Of a DNA stretch of 64,000 nucleotides, positions 48,299 through 56,860 are shown one piece after another. The stretch lies in the NCBI GenBank assembly GCA_900473185.1, contig UCKU01000013.1, forward strand, positions 1-64,000. The letters are read 5' to 3'. The notes beneath the pieces are model-generated. The model did not search any database. It was given only the letters and a program-made list of their open reading frames with translations, and was not told where the DNA came from. A program made the translations under genes and the position numbers. Numbering within the stretch: position 1 is the stretch's first letter; each line of letters starts with the position of its first letter. Origin of the DNA: Hyphomicrobiales bacterium. GTDB lineage: Bacteria > Pseudomonadota > Alphaproteobacteria > Rhizobiales > Rhizobiaceae.

Positions 48299-48766
48299 TC
48301 AAAGAAGCGGGCGGCACAAATCGATTTCATCCCGGATCGGAATTCCGTGATCGCCGATATCGGGAATGGTGGGCTTCAGTTTTCGTGCCTCATGAACTGC
48401 GCGAGGTCGAACCCGACGCAGCTCGAAGCCTCGCTGTTGGTAGAAGCGCAGTGCGGCGAGGTTGTCGTTGGTCGTCATGACCCAAAGGAACCCAATACCT
48501 TGCTCGCGCAAAACATCGGCCAAGGCTTCGATCAATAGGGTACCGACCCCCTGGCCGGGAGAGACCGCGTCCAGCGACATCAATTCTGCATCGTTGCCCT
48601 CCAGCCGATACGTCGCCAGCCCACGCTCAGGGTCGGCCACCAGTGCCGGAAGCGTCAGCAGGTCGAAGGCTTCGCCGTGGGCGATAATCGTCGTGCTACC
48701 CCATCGTTGCACGAGGAGTTTCGCAATCCAGTCTGCATCCTCTTTGGTAGCTGCGCGAGCCGTCAT
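48299..48766 (-). CDS. GNAT family N-acetyltransferase
   Basis: A 155-residue acetyltransferase. The acetyl-CoA binding motif A is SPGQGVGTLLIEALAD (near residues 68-83), preceded by the beta-4 strand AELMSLDAV and followed by NLAALRFYQQRGFE. It converges on the monooxygenase. Substrate unknown. Confidence 0.85.
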   Translation of the reverse strand: MTARAATKEDADWIAKLLVQRWGSTTIIAHGEAFDLLTLPALVADPERGLATYRLEGNDAELMSLDAVSPGQGVGTLLIEALADVLREQGIGFLWVMTTNDNLAALRFYQQRGFELRRVRPRAVHEARKLKPTIPDIGDHGIPIRDEIDLCRPLL

Positions 48767-49075
48767 GCCTGATCATACCAAGGGGCGGGCCCTGTGACCA
48801 TCGTGTAGAGGTCCCGGGTCAATCCGCCGGGGCCATTCTCGGCGGCTCGATCCACGCCCAACTACGTCAGCCAGCACCACATGCTGGTCAATCTCGTCCG
48901 GCTCAAATTATGCTTTGAGCTGGACGAGTTGCTGGAAGTCGGACTGTGTTTCGGGGAAGATCCCGACGCCGCCGCAGTGGACTGGCGATCATCGAGCCGA
49001 ATACCCATATAGGCGTCAGCGGAGCGCACCTGACGATTCCCGCCCATCTTGCGCACATTTGGAAAGGACATGTCC
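48767..49075 (+). other. intergenic stretch with a 43-codon open fragment
   Basis: About 309 bases between the GNAT gene and msrA. A 43-codon frame at 48881-49012 encodes MLVNLVRLKLCFELDELLEV and a Cys/Asp-containing tail. It lacks a ribosome binding site and could be a gene fragment. No terminator was seen. Confidence 0.3.
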
Positions 49076-49588
49076 ATGACAACAGAACGTGCAGTACTTG
49101 CTGGCGGCTGCTTCTGGGGAATGCAGGACCTTATTCGACGGCTGCCGGGCGTTGTTTCAACGCGTGTCGGTTACACAGGCGGTGAAGTCCCCAATGCAAC
49201 CTATCGCAACCACGGCAACCATGCCGAAGCGATAGAGATTATCTTCGATCCGCAAAAGACGAGCTATCGCGATATTCTGGAATTCTTCTTCCAGATCCAT
49301 GATCCGTCGACCCGCAATCGCCAGGGCAATGACATTGGCGCAAGCTATCGGTCGGCAATCTTCTATGCGGATGAAAACCAGCGGCAGACGGCCGAAGATA
49401 CGATCGCCGATGTGGATGCTTCCGGCCTCTGGCCAGGCAAGGTCGTGACGGAAGTCGTTCCCGTCAGCGATTTCTGGGAAGCCGAACCGGAACATCAGGA
49501 TTATCTCGAGCGCATTCCAAATGGCTACACATGCCATTTTGCCCGCCCCGGCTGGAAATTGCCGAAGCGGCAGGCAAACGTCGCTTAA
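49076..49588 (+). CDS. msrA: peptide-methionine (S)-S-oxide reductase
   Basis: A 170-residue MsrA that repairs methionine-S-sulfoxide. The catalytic Cys12 is in the GGCFWG motif; GYTGG, the [12 protein letters not shown] substrate motif and the GASYRSAIF segment follow, with a second Cys in YTCHF. AAAGGA seven bases upstream fixes the ATG at 49076. A perfect 10-bp terminator hairpin follows. Confidence 0.92.
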   Translation: MTTERAVLAGGCFWGMQDLIRRLPGVVSTRVGYTGGEVPNATYRNHGNHAEAIEIIFDPQKTSYRDILEFFFQIHDPSTRNRQGNDIGASYRSAIFYADENQRQTAEDTIADVDASGLWPGKVVTEVVPVSDFWEAEPEHQDYLERIPNGYTCHFARPGWKLPKRQANVA

Positions 49589-49626
49589 GCTCGCTCTTCA
49601 ACGCGTTAAATTGACCCGACTTCATT

Positions 49627-49658
49627 AGCGGTGGCCTCCCGGCCGCCGCTTTCTTTTT
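49627..49658 (+). terminator. intrinsic terminator of msrA
   Basis: AGCGGTGGCC and GGCCGCCGCT form a 10-bp stem (one G-U pair) with a TCCC loop, followed by TTCTTTTT, 38 nt after the msrA stop. Confidence 0.88.
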
Positions 49659-49721
49659 AAACCGTTCGATCCGATCTAAACAGAGCCGCTGGAGATCGTA
49701 CATTTGTCCGCCGACAATGCG

Positions 49722-49737
49722 GATAACGTGTGTTATC
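49722..49737. promoter_or_regulatory. palindrome upstream of the YcaO-TfuA operon
   Basis: GATAAC-GTGT-GTTATC is a perfect 6-bp inverted repeat, 49 nt before the start of the operon's first gene, with a further AT-rich GATTATCGATATC close by. It is in the right place for an operator. Confidence 0.5.
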
Positions 49738-49786
49738 GTTCGCTTTGACGGATGTGATTATCGATATCTGAGGGCAGGAGCCGCGT

Positions 49787-52700
49787 ATGACTCGCGACGC
49801 GCCAATCGATAAGCAAGGGCGGTCTGCAAGCATCTCGACAGGCGATAGCCGCTCTTCTGAAAATCACGGCGAGCGCCGGGTCGTGACCGCGCTTTGCTAT
49901 GATCTGGTCGGCTCTACGAATCTCTTCAATCTGATGGATATCGAAGACTATCAGGATCTGATGGCTGCCTTCCTGCAGGCGGCGCGCCAATCCATCAATG
50001 CGCATTCCGGCGTCATCCGGGTCGAAGCCGGGGACGGTGGAGTGGCGCTTTTCCCGATCGAGCTCGGACCGAGGGATGCCGCATCGGCCGCGATCCGCGC
50101 CGGCCTTGGAATCGTCGAAGCGTGCCAGCGTCTCGCCCGCGATTTCCGCCGCGACGATATGCAAGTGCGCGTGGGCGTCGCGACCTCGGTTGCCCTGATC
50201 CGGGAGGCGCAGTTGCAGAACTGGATACATGAGCCTGTCACGAGTGCAGCACTCGCTCTTGCAACGCGGCTCGAGGCCGCTGCCCAACCAAACACCGTGC
50301 TGGTTTCGGACGAGACCCGAAACCTTGCCGGCCGCTCGCACGCCTTCGTATCGGAAGGCGCCCGCCTATTGAAAGGCTTCTCGGAGCCTGAAAATGTCTG
50401 GAGAGCAATCGGCCACAAACGGGAGGTTGATCGGTTCCACGCCTTCGGAAGGCTTGACAGCACGTTCATTGGCCGCGTCGGGGAGCTTGAGCGGATCGGG
50501 AAAGCGTGGAAATCAGCCGTTGGCGGCCAGGGCAAGGTCCTTGTCATCACCGGCGAGGCCGGTATCGGCAAATCGCGGATGCTTCGGCAGGTCCGACAAA
50601 TGATCCATACACAGCCCGCAAAATCGCTTCTGTTCCAATGCCTGCCGGGAGGGGTGCGCTCGACGCTTCACCCGCTGCTCAACAGTTTTCCCCAGCGCCG
50701 GTCCGACGCTGCTGGCGGCGGACGGCTGACGGTAGATATGGTTGCCGCCCAGTTTGCGCGTCAAGGCATCCAGGATCCCGAAGTCATCGATATTTTTTCC
50801 CACCTGCTCGGTGCGGATGGGCGCAATGAAGCTCTCTCCGACAGTTCGCCCAAGGCGATACAGCAACGCGCACGACTGGCGCTGTCAAGAGCATTGAGCG
50901 TCATCTGCGAGCAAACGCCGCTGGTCATTGCGGTCGAGGATATTCACTGGATCGATCCCACCTCTGAGCATCTGCTTCGCGAAGCGGCCAGGCTTGTGCC
51001 GACGCTTCCCATACTGCTGATCGTCACCTGCCGGCCGGGTTCCCACGCCGGCATGTTCGACGGGGGCGAGCCGGAACATATTTCGCTCGGTCCGCTCGAT
51101 CACGATGAAACGCAACAGGCGATCGCCGCGCGCTGGCCGAGGGATCGTCAGGACGCGCTGCCGCAACTGCTTGAGGTGACCGAGCGCATATCCGGCGGCG
51201 TGCCGCTGTTCATCGAGGAAATATGCCAGTGGGCGTCTGAGATAGCGTCCGAAGACGTGATGCGCATGCCGCCAAATCCATCGCGCAATCATGTTTCGGC
51301 TTTCGAAGGAATCCTGGATTCTCGGCTCGAACATCTGGGTTCAGCCAGAGACGTGGCGCGCGCCGGGGCGGTCGCAGGTGATCGTTTTACAATTTCGCTG
51401 CTTCGCGCATTGCTGCCGGACACGAGCAGGAAATCTCTCCTGCATGCCGCCGAAACGCTCTGCGAGACCGGATTTTTGACCCGCGTTCGGGCGAAGGGCA
51501 GCGACGCATATGGCTTTCGCCACGCTCTGATCCAGGAGACGATCTATAACGGTCTGCTTAAAACGCAACGTCAGCTTCTCCACCGGCGCCTGTTCACGGC
51601 CGCAAACAGCAATCGTCCGATCGCCAACTGGCTGGATGCGGGTGCGCTTGCTCAGCACGCAGAGTCTGCCGGCCTTCGGGAGCATGCGGTTTCGTTGTAC
51701 ATAACTGCCGGAAAGGAACATGCCAGCCGTTCGGCGATGGTGGAGGCTCGCCACCATTTTGAACGCGCCTTGGCGCTGTGTGAGGCCATGTCCGGGGAGG
51801 CTGCCGATGGATTGCACCTCTCGGTTTTGACTGAGCTCGGACCGCTCCTGACAGCAACGGTCGGTCCCAACTCGGCACCGGCACGAATCCTTTACGAAAA
51901 AGGTGTCGCGGTCGCGCGCCGCCAAGCGAAAGAAGATCAGCCCAAGTGGTTTCCAGTCTATTGGGGCTGGTGGCTGACCGGGCAGAACTTCATGGAGATG
52001 CGCAGTCGCGCCCGTGAAGTTCAGACGATGATGTCAGGAATTGCCGATCGCGAGATCGAACTACAGGTCAATCATTCGATCTGGGCGATCGAGTTTAATG
52101 TCGGAAGGCAGGAGGATGCCCAAAATGCGATACGGGCGGGGCTTGCGCTTTATGACGATGAGGCGGCTAAGGCGAGCCGCAATGCCTTCGGCGGCCACGA
52201 CGCGAAGGTCTGTGGTCTCGGACAGCTGGCGCTATCCCTGTGGCTGACGGGGCAGACTGAGGCTTCCAGCAAGGTGCTTGTCGACATGGTCGCCTTTGTG
52301 GACAGCATCGCCCATATGCCGAGCAAGGCGCACTCGCTGGATACCGAGGCAGTATCGGCATTCTATCGCAACGACCATGCTCGTCTGATCGAGATTTCCG
52401 GCAGGATGGGTGATTTTGCGAAAAAGCATGAACTGCAATCCCTGTCGGCGGTTGCAATGCTCTTTCGCGGATGGGCGACAGCGCATGTCGAAAACCTGTC
52501 TCGCGGTCATGAGATGTTTCGCGCGGGCCTCGCGCTTCTCAAGGAGCTAGGAACCGTCGCCGATCTGCCGATCTATCTCTACATGCATGCGACCATGCTC
52601 GGCCATGCACGCAAGTATGAAGCAGCTATTGAGGTCGCCACCGACGCTATTCGTGAAGCGAGGGCGACGGGCCACGGTTACTGGCTTGCCGAACTCCATC

Positions 52701-52861
52701 GCCGTCGCGCACTGCTGCTGTCGGGCACAAAGGCGGAGACGCCGGCTCTCCTCTCGGATCTGAAGACCGCGATTGCCATAGCGGAAGAACAGGGCGCGAT
52801 TGCCCTGCTGCACCGGGCACAACGGTCCGTGAAGGAGCTTGGCCTTGCTGGCGAGTTCTAA
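49787..52861 (+). CDS. cyclase-like / AAA ATPase / TPR signalling protein
   Basis: A 1024-residue multidomain protein. Residues 30-205 are a class III nucleotidyl cyclase domain with metal-binding Asp39 (CYDLVGST) and Asp83 (EAGDGG). The transition-state Asn of the usual VNLAARLE motif is replaced by Ala157 (LALATRLE), while Arg161 stays, so activity is doubtful. An AAA_16 ATPase follows with P-loop GEAGIGKS at 256-263 and Walker B VIAVEDIHWID. The remainder is TPR-like helices. GGCAGGAG precedes the ATG. It overlaps the YcaO gene and probably senses or regulates the pathway. Confidence 0.85.
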   Translation: MTRDAPIDKQGRSASISTGDSRSSENHGERRVVTALCYDLVGSTNLFNLMDIEDYQDLMAAFLQAARQSINAHSGVIRVEAGDGGVALFPIELGPRDAASAAIRAGLGIVEACQRLARDFRRDDMQVRVGVATSVALIREAQLQNWIHEPVTSAALALATRLEAAAQPNTVLVSDETRNLAGRSHAFVSEGARLLKGFSEPENVWRAIGHKREVDRFHAFGRLDSTFIGRVGELERIGKAWKSAVGGQGKVLVITGEAGIGKSRMLRQVRQMIHTQPAKSLLFQCLPGGVRSTLHPLLNSFPQRRSDAAGGGRLTVDMVAAQFARQGIQDPEVIDIFSHLLGADGRNEALSDSSPKAIQQRARLALSRALSVICEQTPLVIAVEDIHWIDPTSEHLLREAARLVPTLPILLIVTCRPGSHAGMFDGGEPEHISLGPLDHDETQQAIAARWPRDRQDALPQLLEVTERISGGVPLFIEEICQWASEIASEDVMRMPPNPSRNHVSAFEGILDSRLEHLGSARDVARAGAVAGDRFTISLLRALLPDTSRKSLLHAAETLCETGFLTRVRAKGSDAYGFRHALIQETIYNGLLKTQRQLLHRRLFTAANSNRPIANWLDAGALAQHAESAGLREHAVSLYITAGKEHASRSAMVEARHHFERALALCEAMSGEAADGLHLSVLTELGPLLTATVGPNSAPARILYEKGVAVARRQAKEDQPKWFPVYWGWWLTGQNFMEMRSRAREVQTMMSGIADREIELQVNHSIWAIEFNVGRQEDAQNAIRAGLALYDDEAAKASRNAFGGHDAKVCGLGQLALSLWLTGQTEASSKVLVDMVAFVDSIAHMPSKAHSLDTEAVSAFYRNDHARLIEISGRMGDFAKKHELQSLSAVAMLFRGWATAHVENLSRGHEMFRAGLALLKELGTVADLPIYLYMHATMLGHARKYEAAIEVATDAIREARATGHGYWLAELHRRRALLLSGTKAETPALLSDLKTAIAIAEEQGAIALLHRAQRSVKELGLAGEF

Positions 52862-54065
52862 CGATTGCCCTGCAGGCGTGAGTGAAATGCTCTCGGCATT
52901 TTATGCTGACATCAGGGATGGGAACACGTCTCTTGCATCGCCGGAACCGGACCCCGGAGATGCCGAGGTTTATTTCCGCTCCCTGTTGCCGCTCTGCCGT
53001 CAGGCCCGGATCACACGCATCGCCGATCTGACCGGCCTCGACCGGATCGGGCTTCCAATCATCCAGGCCATAAGACCGGCGGCGTTGTCGGAAGTCACCT
53101 CGCTCGGCCGCGGAATGTTCAGAACGTCTGCCGCAATCGGAGCGATCATGGAATCGCTCGAGCGGTTCTACGCCGAGGCAATCTCCGCCTCCCGTATCTT
53201 CCTGTCGACTGCAGAAAGGCTGGGGATCAGGACCGGGTCCTTCGAGGGCTTCTGCCTTTCTACCCGCAGCGTGGATTGGCGTGACCGCGAGATCGCCTGG
53301 ATCATGGGTGTCGATATGGCAACAGGCACTCCCACGCCCGTTCCGTTTGAACTTGTGCATACGATCTACACTGATCCACCATCGCCCCGTGACGGCGTGT
53401 TTCTGCGCAGCACGACAGGCCTTGCATGCCACTGGTCAGATTTGGACGCGTTTCAGCACGGGCTGCTGGAGTGCGTAGAGCGGGACGCGATGGCCCGGGC
53501 TTTCGAAACCTACGGCTTCATGGACCGGATGAGGCTGCCGGTGTCCGGGCTAGGCTCAGCAGTTCAGGATGTTCTGTCACGCCTCGCCGAGTATGGAATA
53601 TCGGCTGCCTTCTGGTATGCGCCGTCGCCGGCACGGGTCCCGGTTGTCTGGTGCCAGACGATTGAAATTGGCGAAGGCGAAGCCATACTGGCCCTCCCGA
53701 CGGAAGGTTATTGTGCCGGCCTTGATCTCCATCAGGCAGCGTTCGGCGCCTTGCTTGAAGCACTGGCGGCCCGCGCTGGCGCGATATCGGGTGCGCGCGA
53801 CGATCAGACGCGGAAACATTATGCGAGATCGAGCAAGACAATGCTTGCCGACGCGCGCGATCTCATCCTTGGGGAAAATGTTCCATCGGTCGACTTTCCG
53901 GGTGTTTTGCCAGCGGTTGCCGAGCTCGCCGATCTCCTGGAACGGATCATTGTCGCTGGACTGGGGCCGGTTCTCGCTGTTCCAATCGCTTCGCAGAACG
54001 ATCCGAACATTCATTGCGTACGCACGATCCTTGCAGGCATGCGCCCTTTTGCAGTCGAGCGGTGA
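52845..54065 (+). CDS. YcaO-like protein (peptide backbone-modifying enzyme)
   Basis: A 406-residue YcaO domain protein. ATP/Mg-binding motifs are RTSAAIGAIMESLERFYAE (near residues 93-112) and ECVERDAMARAFE (near 208-220). YcaO enzymes activate a peptide amide with ATP to form azolines, or with TfuA and sulfide to form thioamides. No PxPxP C-terminus is present, as in non-cyclodehydratase YcaOs. A TTG at 52845 is chosen because AAGGAG lies seven bases upstream, inside the end of the cyclase-like gene; GTG 52878 and ATG 52887 are alternatives. TfuA follows. Confidence 0.85.
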   Translation: MLASSNDCPAGVSEMLSAFYADIRDGNTSLASPEPDPGDAEVYFRSLLPLCRQARITRIADLTGLDRIGLPIIQAIRPAALSEVTSLGRGMFRTSAAIGAIMESLERFYAEAISASRIFLSTAERLGIRTGSFEGFCLSTRSVDWRDREIAWIMGVDMATGTPTPVPFELVHTIYTDPPSPRDGVFLRSTTGLACHWSDLDAFQHGLLECVERDAMARAFETYGFMDRMRLPVSGLGSAVQDVLSRLAEYGISAAFWYAPSPARVPVVWCQTIEIGEGEAILALPTEGYCAGLDLHQAAFGALLEALAARAGAISGARDDQTRKHYARSSKTMLADARDLILGENVPSVDFPGVLPAVAELADLLERIIVAGLGPVLAVPIASQNDPNIHCVRTILAGMRPFAVER

Positions 54066-54074
54066 GGATTGGGG

Positions 54075-54818
54075 ATGGCTCAGAAAACCGACGGCCCGAT
54101 ACTTGTCTTTCTCGGCCCGACCTTGCGCCTGCCGGAAGCGCAACGAATTCTCGACGCCATATACCTGCAGCCCGTTTCGCAGGGGGACATCATCCTTGCC
54201 GCGCACGCATTTCGTCCGAAAGCGATGGTCTTGATCGACGGTTTTTTCGAAGACAGGCCCGCCGTGCGCCACAAGGAAATTCTCTGGGCGCTGTCGCAGG
54301 GCATCGTGATGATCGGTGCTGCAAGCATGGGCGCGCTCCGGGCCGCCGAACTGCACCCGTTCGGAATGATCGGTGCGGGGCTCATCTATCGTTGGTACAG
54401 GCGGTGGCCGCTGACGGCGGAAGATGCGGTCGCGGTCCAATGTGGCCCTGCCGAACTCGGCTTCACGCCTCTAACCGAGGCCATGGTCGATCTTCAGCGT
54501 AGTTTTAAGGCGCTCTTTCGTCGCGGCCTGATCTCGAAAGCCGAGATGGATGCCGGGATCGCAGCCGCTCAAAGGCTTAATTTTCGGGAGCGATCCTTTC
54601 GAAAGGTACTGGCCGCTGCGCAATGGCTGCCGGAGAAGTCAGCCTTGCTGCGCAGCCATCTGATCGCGCAGAAGAAAACCGATGCTCGATTGGCACTGCG
54701 GCTGGCTCCTGAACTGTCGAAGTCAAAACCGGTGAAGTTGCCCTATACGATAACCAATACTTTCCTGCGCGATCTAGAAGCTGGATCTATTGACACATTG
54801 TTAATTAGAAACTACTAA
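54075..54818 (+). CDS. tfuA: TfuA-like protein, YcaO partner
   Basis: A 247-residue TfuA-family protein. It begins with FLGPTLRLPEAQRIL and the AASMGALRAAEL motif (near residues 75-90), the most conserved part of TfuA. The family is named after a gene linked with trifolitoxin in Rhizobium leguminosarum and is the partner of YcaO in thioamide formation. It starts 9 bases after the YcaO stop (ATG with GAGGATTGGGG upstream). Absence of a sulfur-supply gene nearby is noted. Confidence 0.85.
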   Translation: MAQKTDGPILVFLGPTLRLPEAQRILDAIYLQPVSQGDIILAAHAFRPKAMVLIDGFFEDRPAVRHKEILWALSQGIVMIGAASMGALRAAELHPFGMIGAGLIYRWYRRWPLTAEDAVAVQCGPAELGFTPLTEAMVDLQRSFKALFRRGLISKAEMDAGIAAAQRLNFRERSFRKVLAAAQWLPEKSALLRSHLIAQKKTDARLALRLAPELSKSKPVKLPYTITNTFLRDLEAGSIDTLLIRNY

Positions 54819-54863
54819 TATTGTTTGATTGCCATACAACTCATCTCATCGAGGAGTTGAGCT

Positions 54864-56048
54864 ATGGAATTGTATCCTGACATATCACTTGAAAAGTCCG
54901 CGCAGGCTCTTGGAACGCGATGCTGGATATTTCCCCAGCCGCCTTTTATCCTTGGTTATGAGCAGCCGGACCGTGTCTTGCTGTCTATATTGCCTGACGA
55001 GATTGGTGATGGTCCAAGCGACATATTGATGTATGTCGCCGATCCGCTGTTCGACAAGGAACCCTACGGTTTCAGCGGTTTGCCCCCCTATCGCGGCCCT
55101 CAGCGGCGGTCATTCCGGTCAGGCCCGGACCGCCACTTCGATAGCCTGGACCCAAGATCGCGCGATTATCTCGGTGTCCATGCCTATGCATGCATTCATT
55201 TCGTTCTGGATGTCTGGCGTAATTATCTTGCCCGGCCGATGCATTGGTTCTTCTCCGATTTCTATCCGCGGCTCGAAATCGTTCCCTTTGTCCGGTGGAA
55301 AAATGCGCATGCGGGCTTCGGCTTCATCGAGCTCGGCTGTTCGGAAGTGGCTGGCGAACAGTCGCCCTACGCGTTGAATTTCGACACGATTGCCCATGAG
55401 ATCGGCCATCTCATCACGCTCTCGCAGACGGGACTTCCCGGCAACCTTTCCCGTGACGCGGATTTCTTTCCGTTCTCCGAGGCCATCTCGGACAGCATAT
55501 CGTTGATTTCTTTTCTGCATTTCGATTCCGCCATCGACCGGCTGCTACGCAGGACGAAAGGAAATCTCCTGCTTTACAACGAACTCAATCGCTTTGCCGA
55601 AACAAGCCCAGAGACGCAAATCCGCCTAGCGACCAACTTCCGGCGCATGTCGGAAGTCACGAGCGAGGCTCATGATCGGTCGCTGCCCTTTCTCGGTGCG
55701 ATCTTCGATACGATCGTCGAACTCTATCACCGGGAACTGGTCGCCAGCGGCTGTGCCGATCATCGTCTGCTCTCCGTCAATCTTCGCGATCTGACGCAGG
55801 ACGAGTTTGACCGGTTCCGGCAAACGACGGCGGAAGCTTTTCGCGACAGACCGCTTTTCTTCAAGCTCGCCCTGATCAAGGCGAGGGATTCAGTGGGAGG
55901 GGCAATCGGTGCTGCGCTTCATAGGCTGGATCCGGACACGATGCGTCTTGGGGATGCCGCGCTGGCTATTATCTCAGCTGCGGATTTGCGGGCCGCCGCG
56001 CAACTGGAGGAAAACTTTGCATGGCGTGAAATCATCGGCTCGAGGTGA
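54864..56048 (+). CDS. metalloprotease-like protein (HExxH) in the YcaO-TfuA operon
   Basis: A 394-residue protein of no named family that I recognise. HEIGHLIT (His178, Glu179, His182) followed by SEAISD (Glu206) is the thermolysin-like gluzincin pattern, where NEAISD supplies the third zinc ligand. No signal peptide is visible, so it may act in the cytoplasm. GAGGAG lies eight bases before the ATG, 45 bases after tfuA. It may cleave a leader or a modified peptide; that role is inference. Confidence 0.75.
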   Translation: MELYPDISLEKSAQALGTRCWIFPQPPFILGYEQPDRVLLSILPDEIGDGPSDILMYVADPLFDKEPYGFSGLPPYRGPQRRSFRSGPDRHFDSLDPRSRDYLGVHAYACIHFVLDVWRNYLARPMHWFFSDFYPRLEIVPFVRWKNAHAGFGFIELGCSEVAGEQSPYALNFDTIAHEIGHLITLSQTGLPGNLSRDADFFPFSEAISDSISLISFLHFDSAIDRLLRRTKGNLLLYNELNRFAETSPETQIRLATNFRRMSEVTSEAHDRSLPFLGAIFDTIVELYHRELVASGCADHRLLSVNLRDLTQDEFDRFRQTTAEAFRDRPLFFKLALIKARDSVGGAIGAALHRLDPDTMRLGDAALAIISAADLRAAAQLEENFAWREIIGSR

Positions 56049-56067
56049 GCCGGAACAGGAGGGGGAA

Positions 56068-56610
56068 ATGAGCTGCTGCTCTGAAAATCCGTTCGTCGGA
56101 ACAGGCAATCTGCCATTCAATCCGAGCGAGGTTCGTCTCTATGGACGAAACGAATATTGTCCGCCCGAGGAAGCCCCGCAGCGATCTGAAGCTGCCCAGG
56201 CAAAACCCATCCGGGATGGCGGCGTTGAAGCCGGCAAGGATAAAATCAAGCTTAGGGTGGAGAACTGCCACATTCTGATCGATCCCGGGAAGGTCGACAT
56301 AGTCAGCATCGGTGTGATCTACGGCTATGCCTATGAGGGACACTGCTACAAGCTCCCGAAGCCGCGGATCATGTATCTTCCGGTCAAGGCCACGGAAATA
56401 CCGGGGGATGACTGCGGATGCGATTGCGGCTACTCGAACGCACTTGGCTATTCCGTCTGGTCGCTGGACAAGCTCGAACGCGTGATCGCGCTCGATGTCC
56501 GCTCCGACGACATCAAGACGCTGATCCTTGATGAAAACCTACCCGGCAACCGTTCGCCGCTCGCCTATGCACAGACGCAATCGCTAGCGCCGCAGAGGCC
56601 TCGCGATTAA
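56068..56610 (+). CDS. 180-aa Cys-containing protein, candidate substrate of YcaO-TfuA
   Basis: An unrecognised 180-residue protein with no signal peptide. It begins MSCCSENPFVGTGNLPFNPS and has scattered Cys (residues 3, 4, 31, 66 and others) and a DDCGCDCGYSN motif at about residues 118-128. AGGAGGGGG precedes the ATG, and the gap after the metalloprotease gene is 19 bases, so it belongs to the operon. It is the only non-enzyme-like member, hence the best local candidate for a modified substrate, but its length exceeds that of most RiPP precursors. Confidence 0.65.
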   Translation: MSCCSENPFVGTGNLPFNPSEVRLYGRNEYCPPEEAPQRSEAAQAKPIRDGGVEAGKDKIKLRVENCHILIDPGKVDIVSIGVIYGYAYEGHCYKLPKPRIMYLPVKATEIPGDDCGCDCGYSNALGYSVWSLDKLERVIALDVRSDDIKTLILDENLPGNRSPLAYAQTQSLAPQRPRD

Positions 56611-56815
56611 GACCACGCAAGCGTCCGGATTAAGATCGAGCTGCTCCTTTCGAAGCCTGGATGGGAGATACGACATCACCCGCTCGTCTCTGCCCGACAG
56701 AGCGTTTTCGAGGGGAGGAGTTCCGCGTGCTCTGCGCGAGCGCATCGGCGTCGACAGCTCCTGCCGGCAAAGTTACTAGACATCGCAGCATCGGAAGTTT
56801 AGTAGGTGCCCCGCT

Positions 56816-56853
56816 AACCGGTCGCAGCCCACCCGGTTCAACAAAACAAGGGA
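56816..56853 (+). ncRNA. preQ1-I riboswitch of the queCDE operon
   Basis: A GGUCGCAG-type loop, a CCCACCCGGU segment and the A-rich AACAAAACAAGGG strand follow the preQ1-I fold of the Thermoanaerobacter tengcongensis kind (stem ACCGG / CCGGU with an H-type pseudoknot). The terminal AAGGG is also the Shine-Dalgarno of queC (start at 56861), so ligand binding should hide the ribosome binding site and repress translation. Confidence 0.85.
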
Positions 56854-56860
56854 TCCTAAG

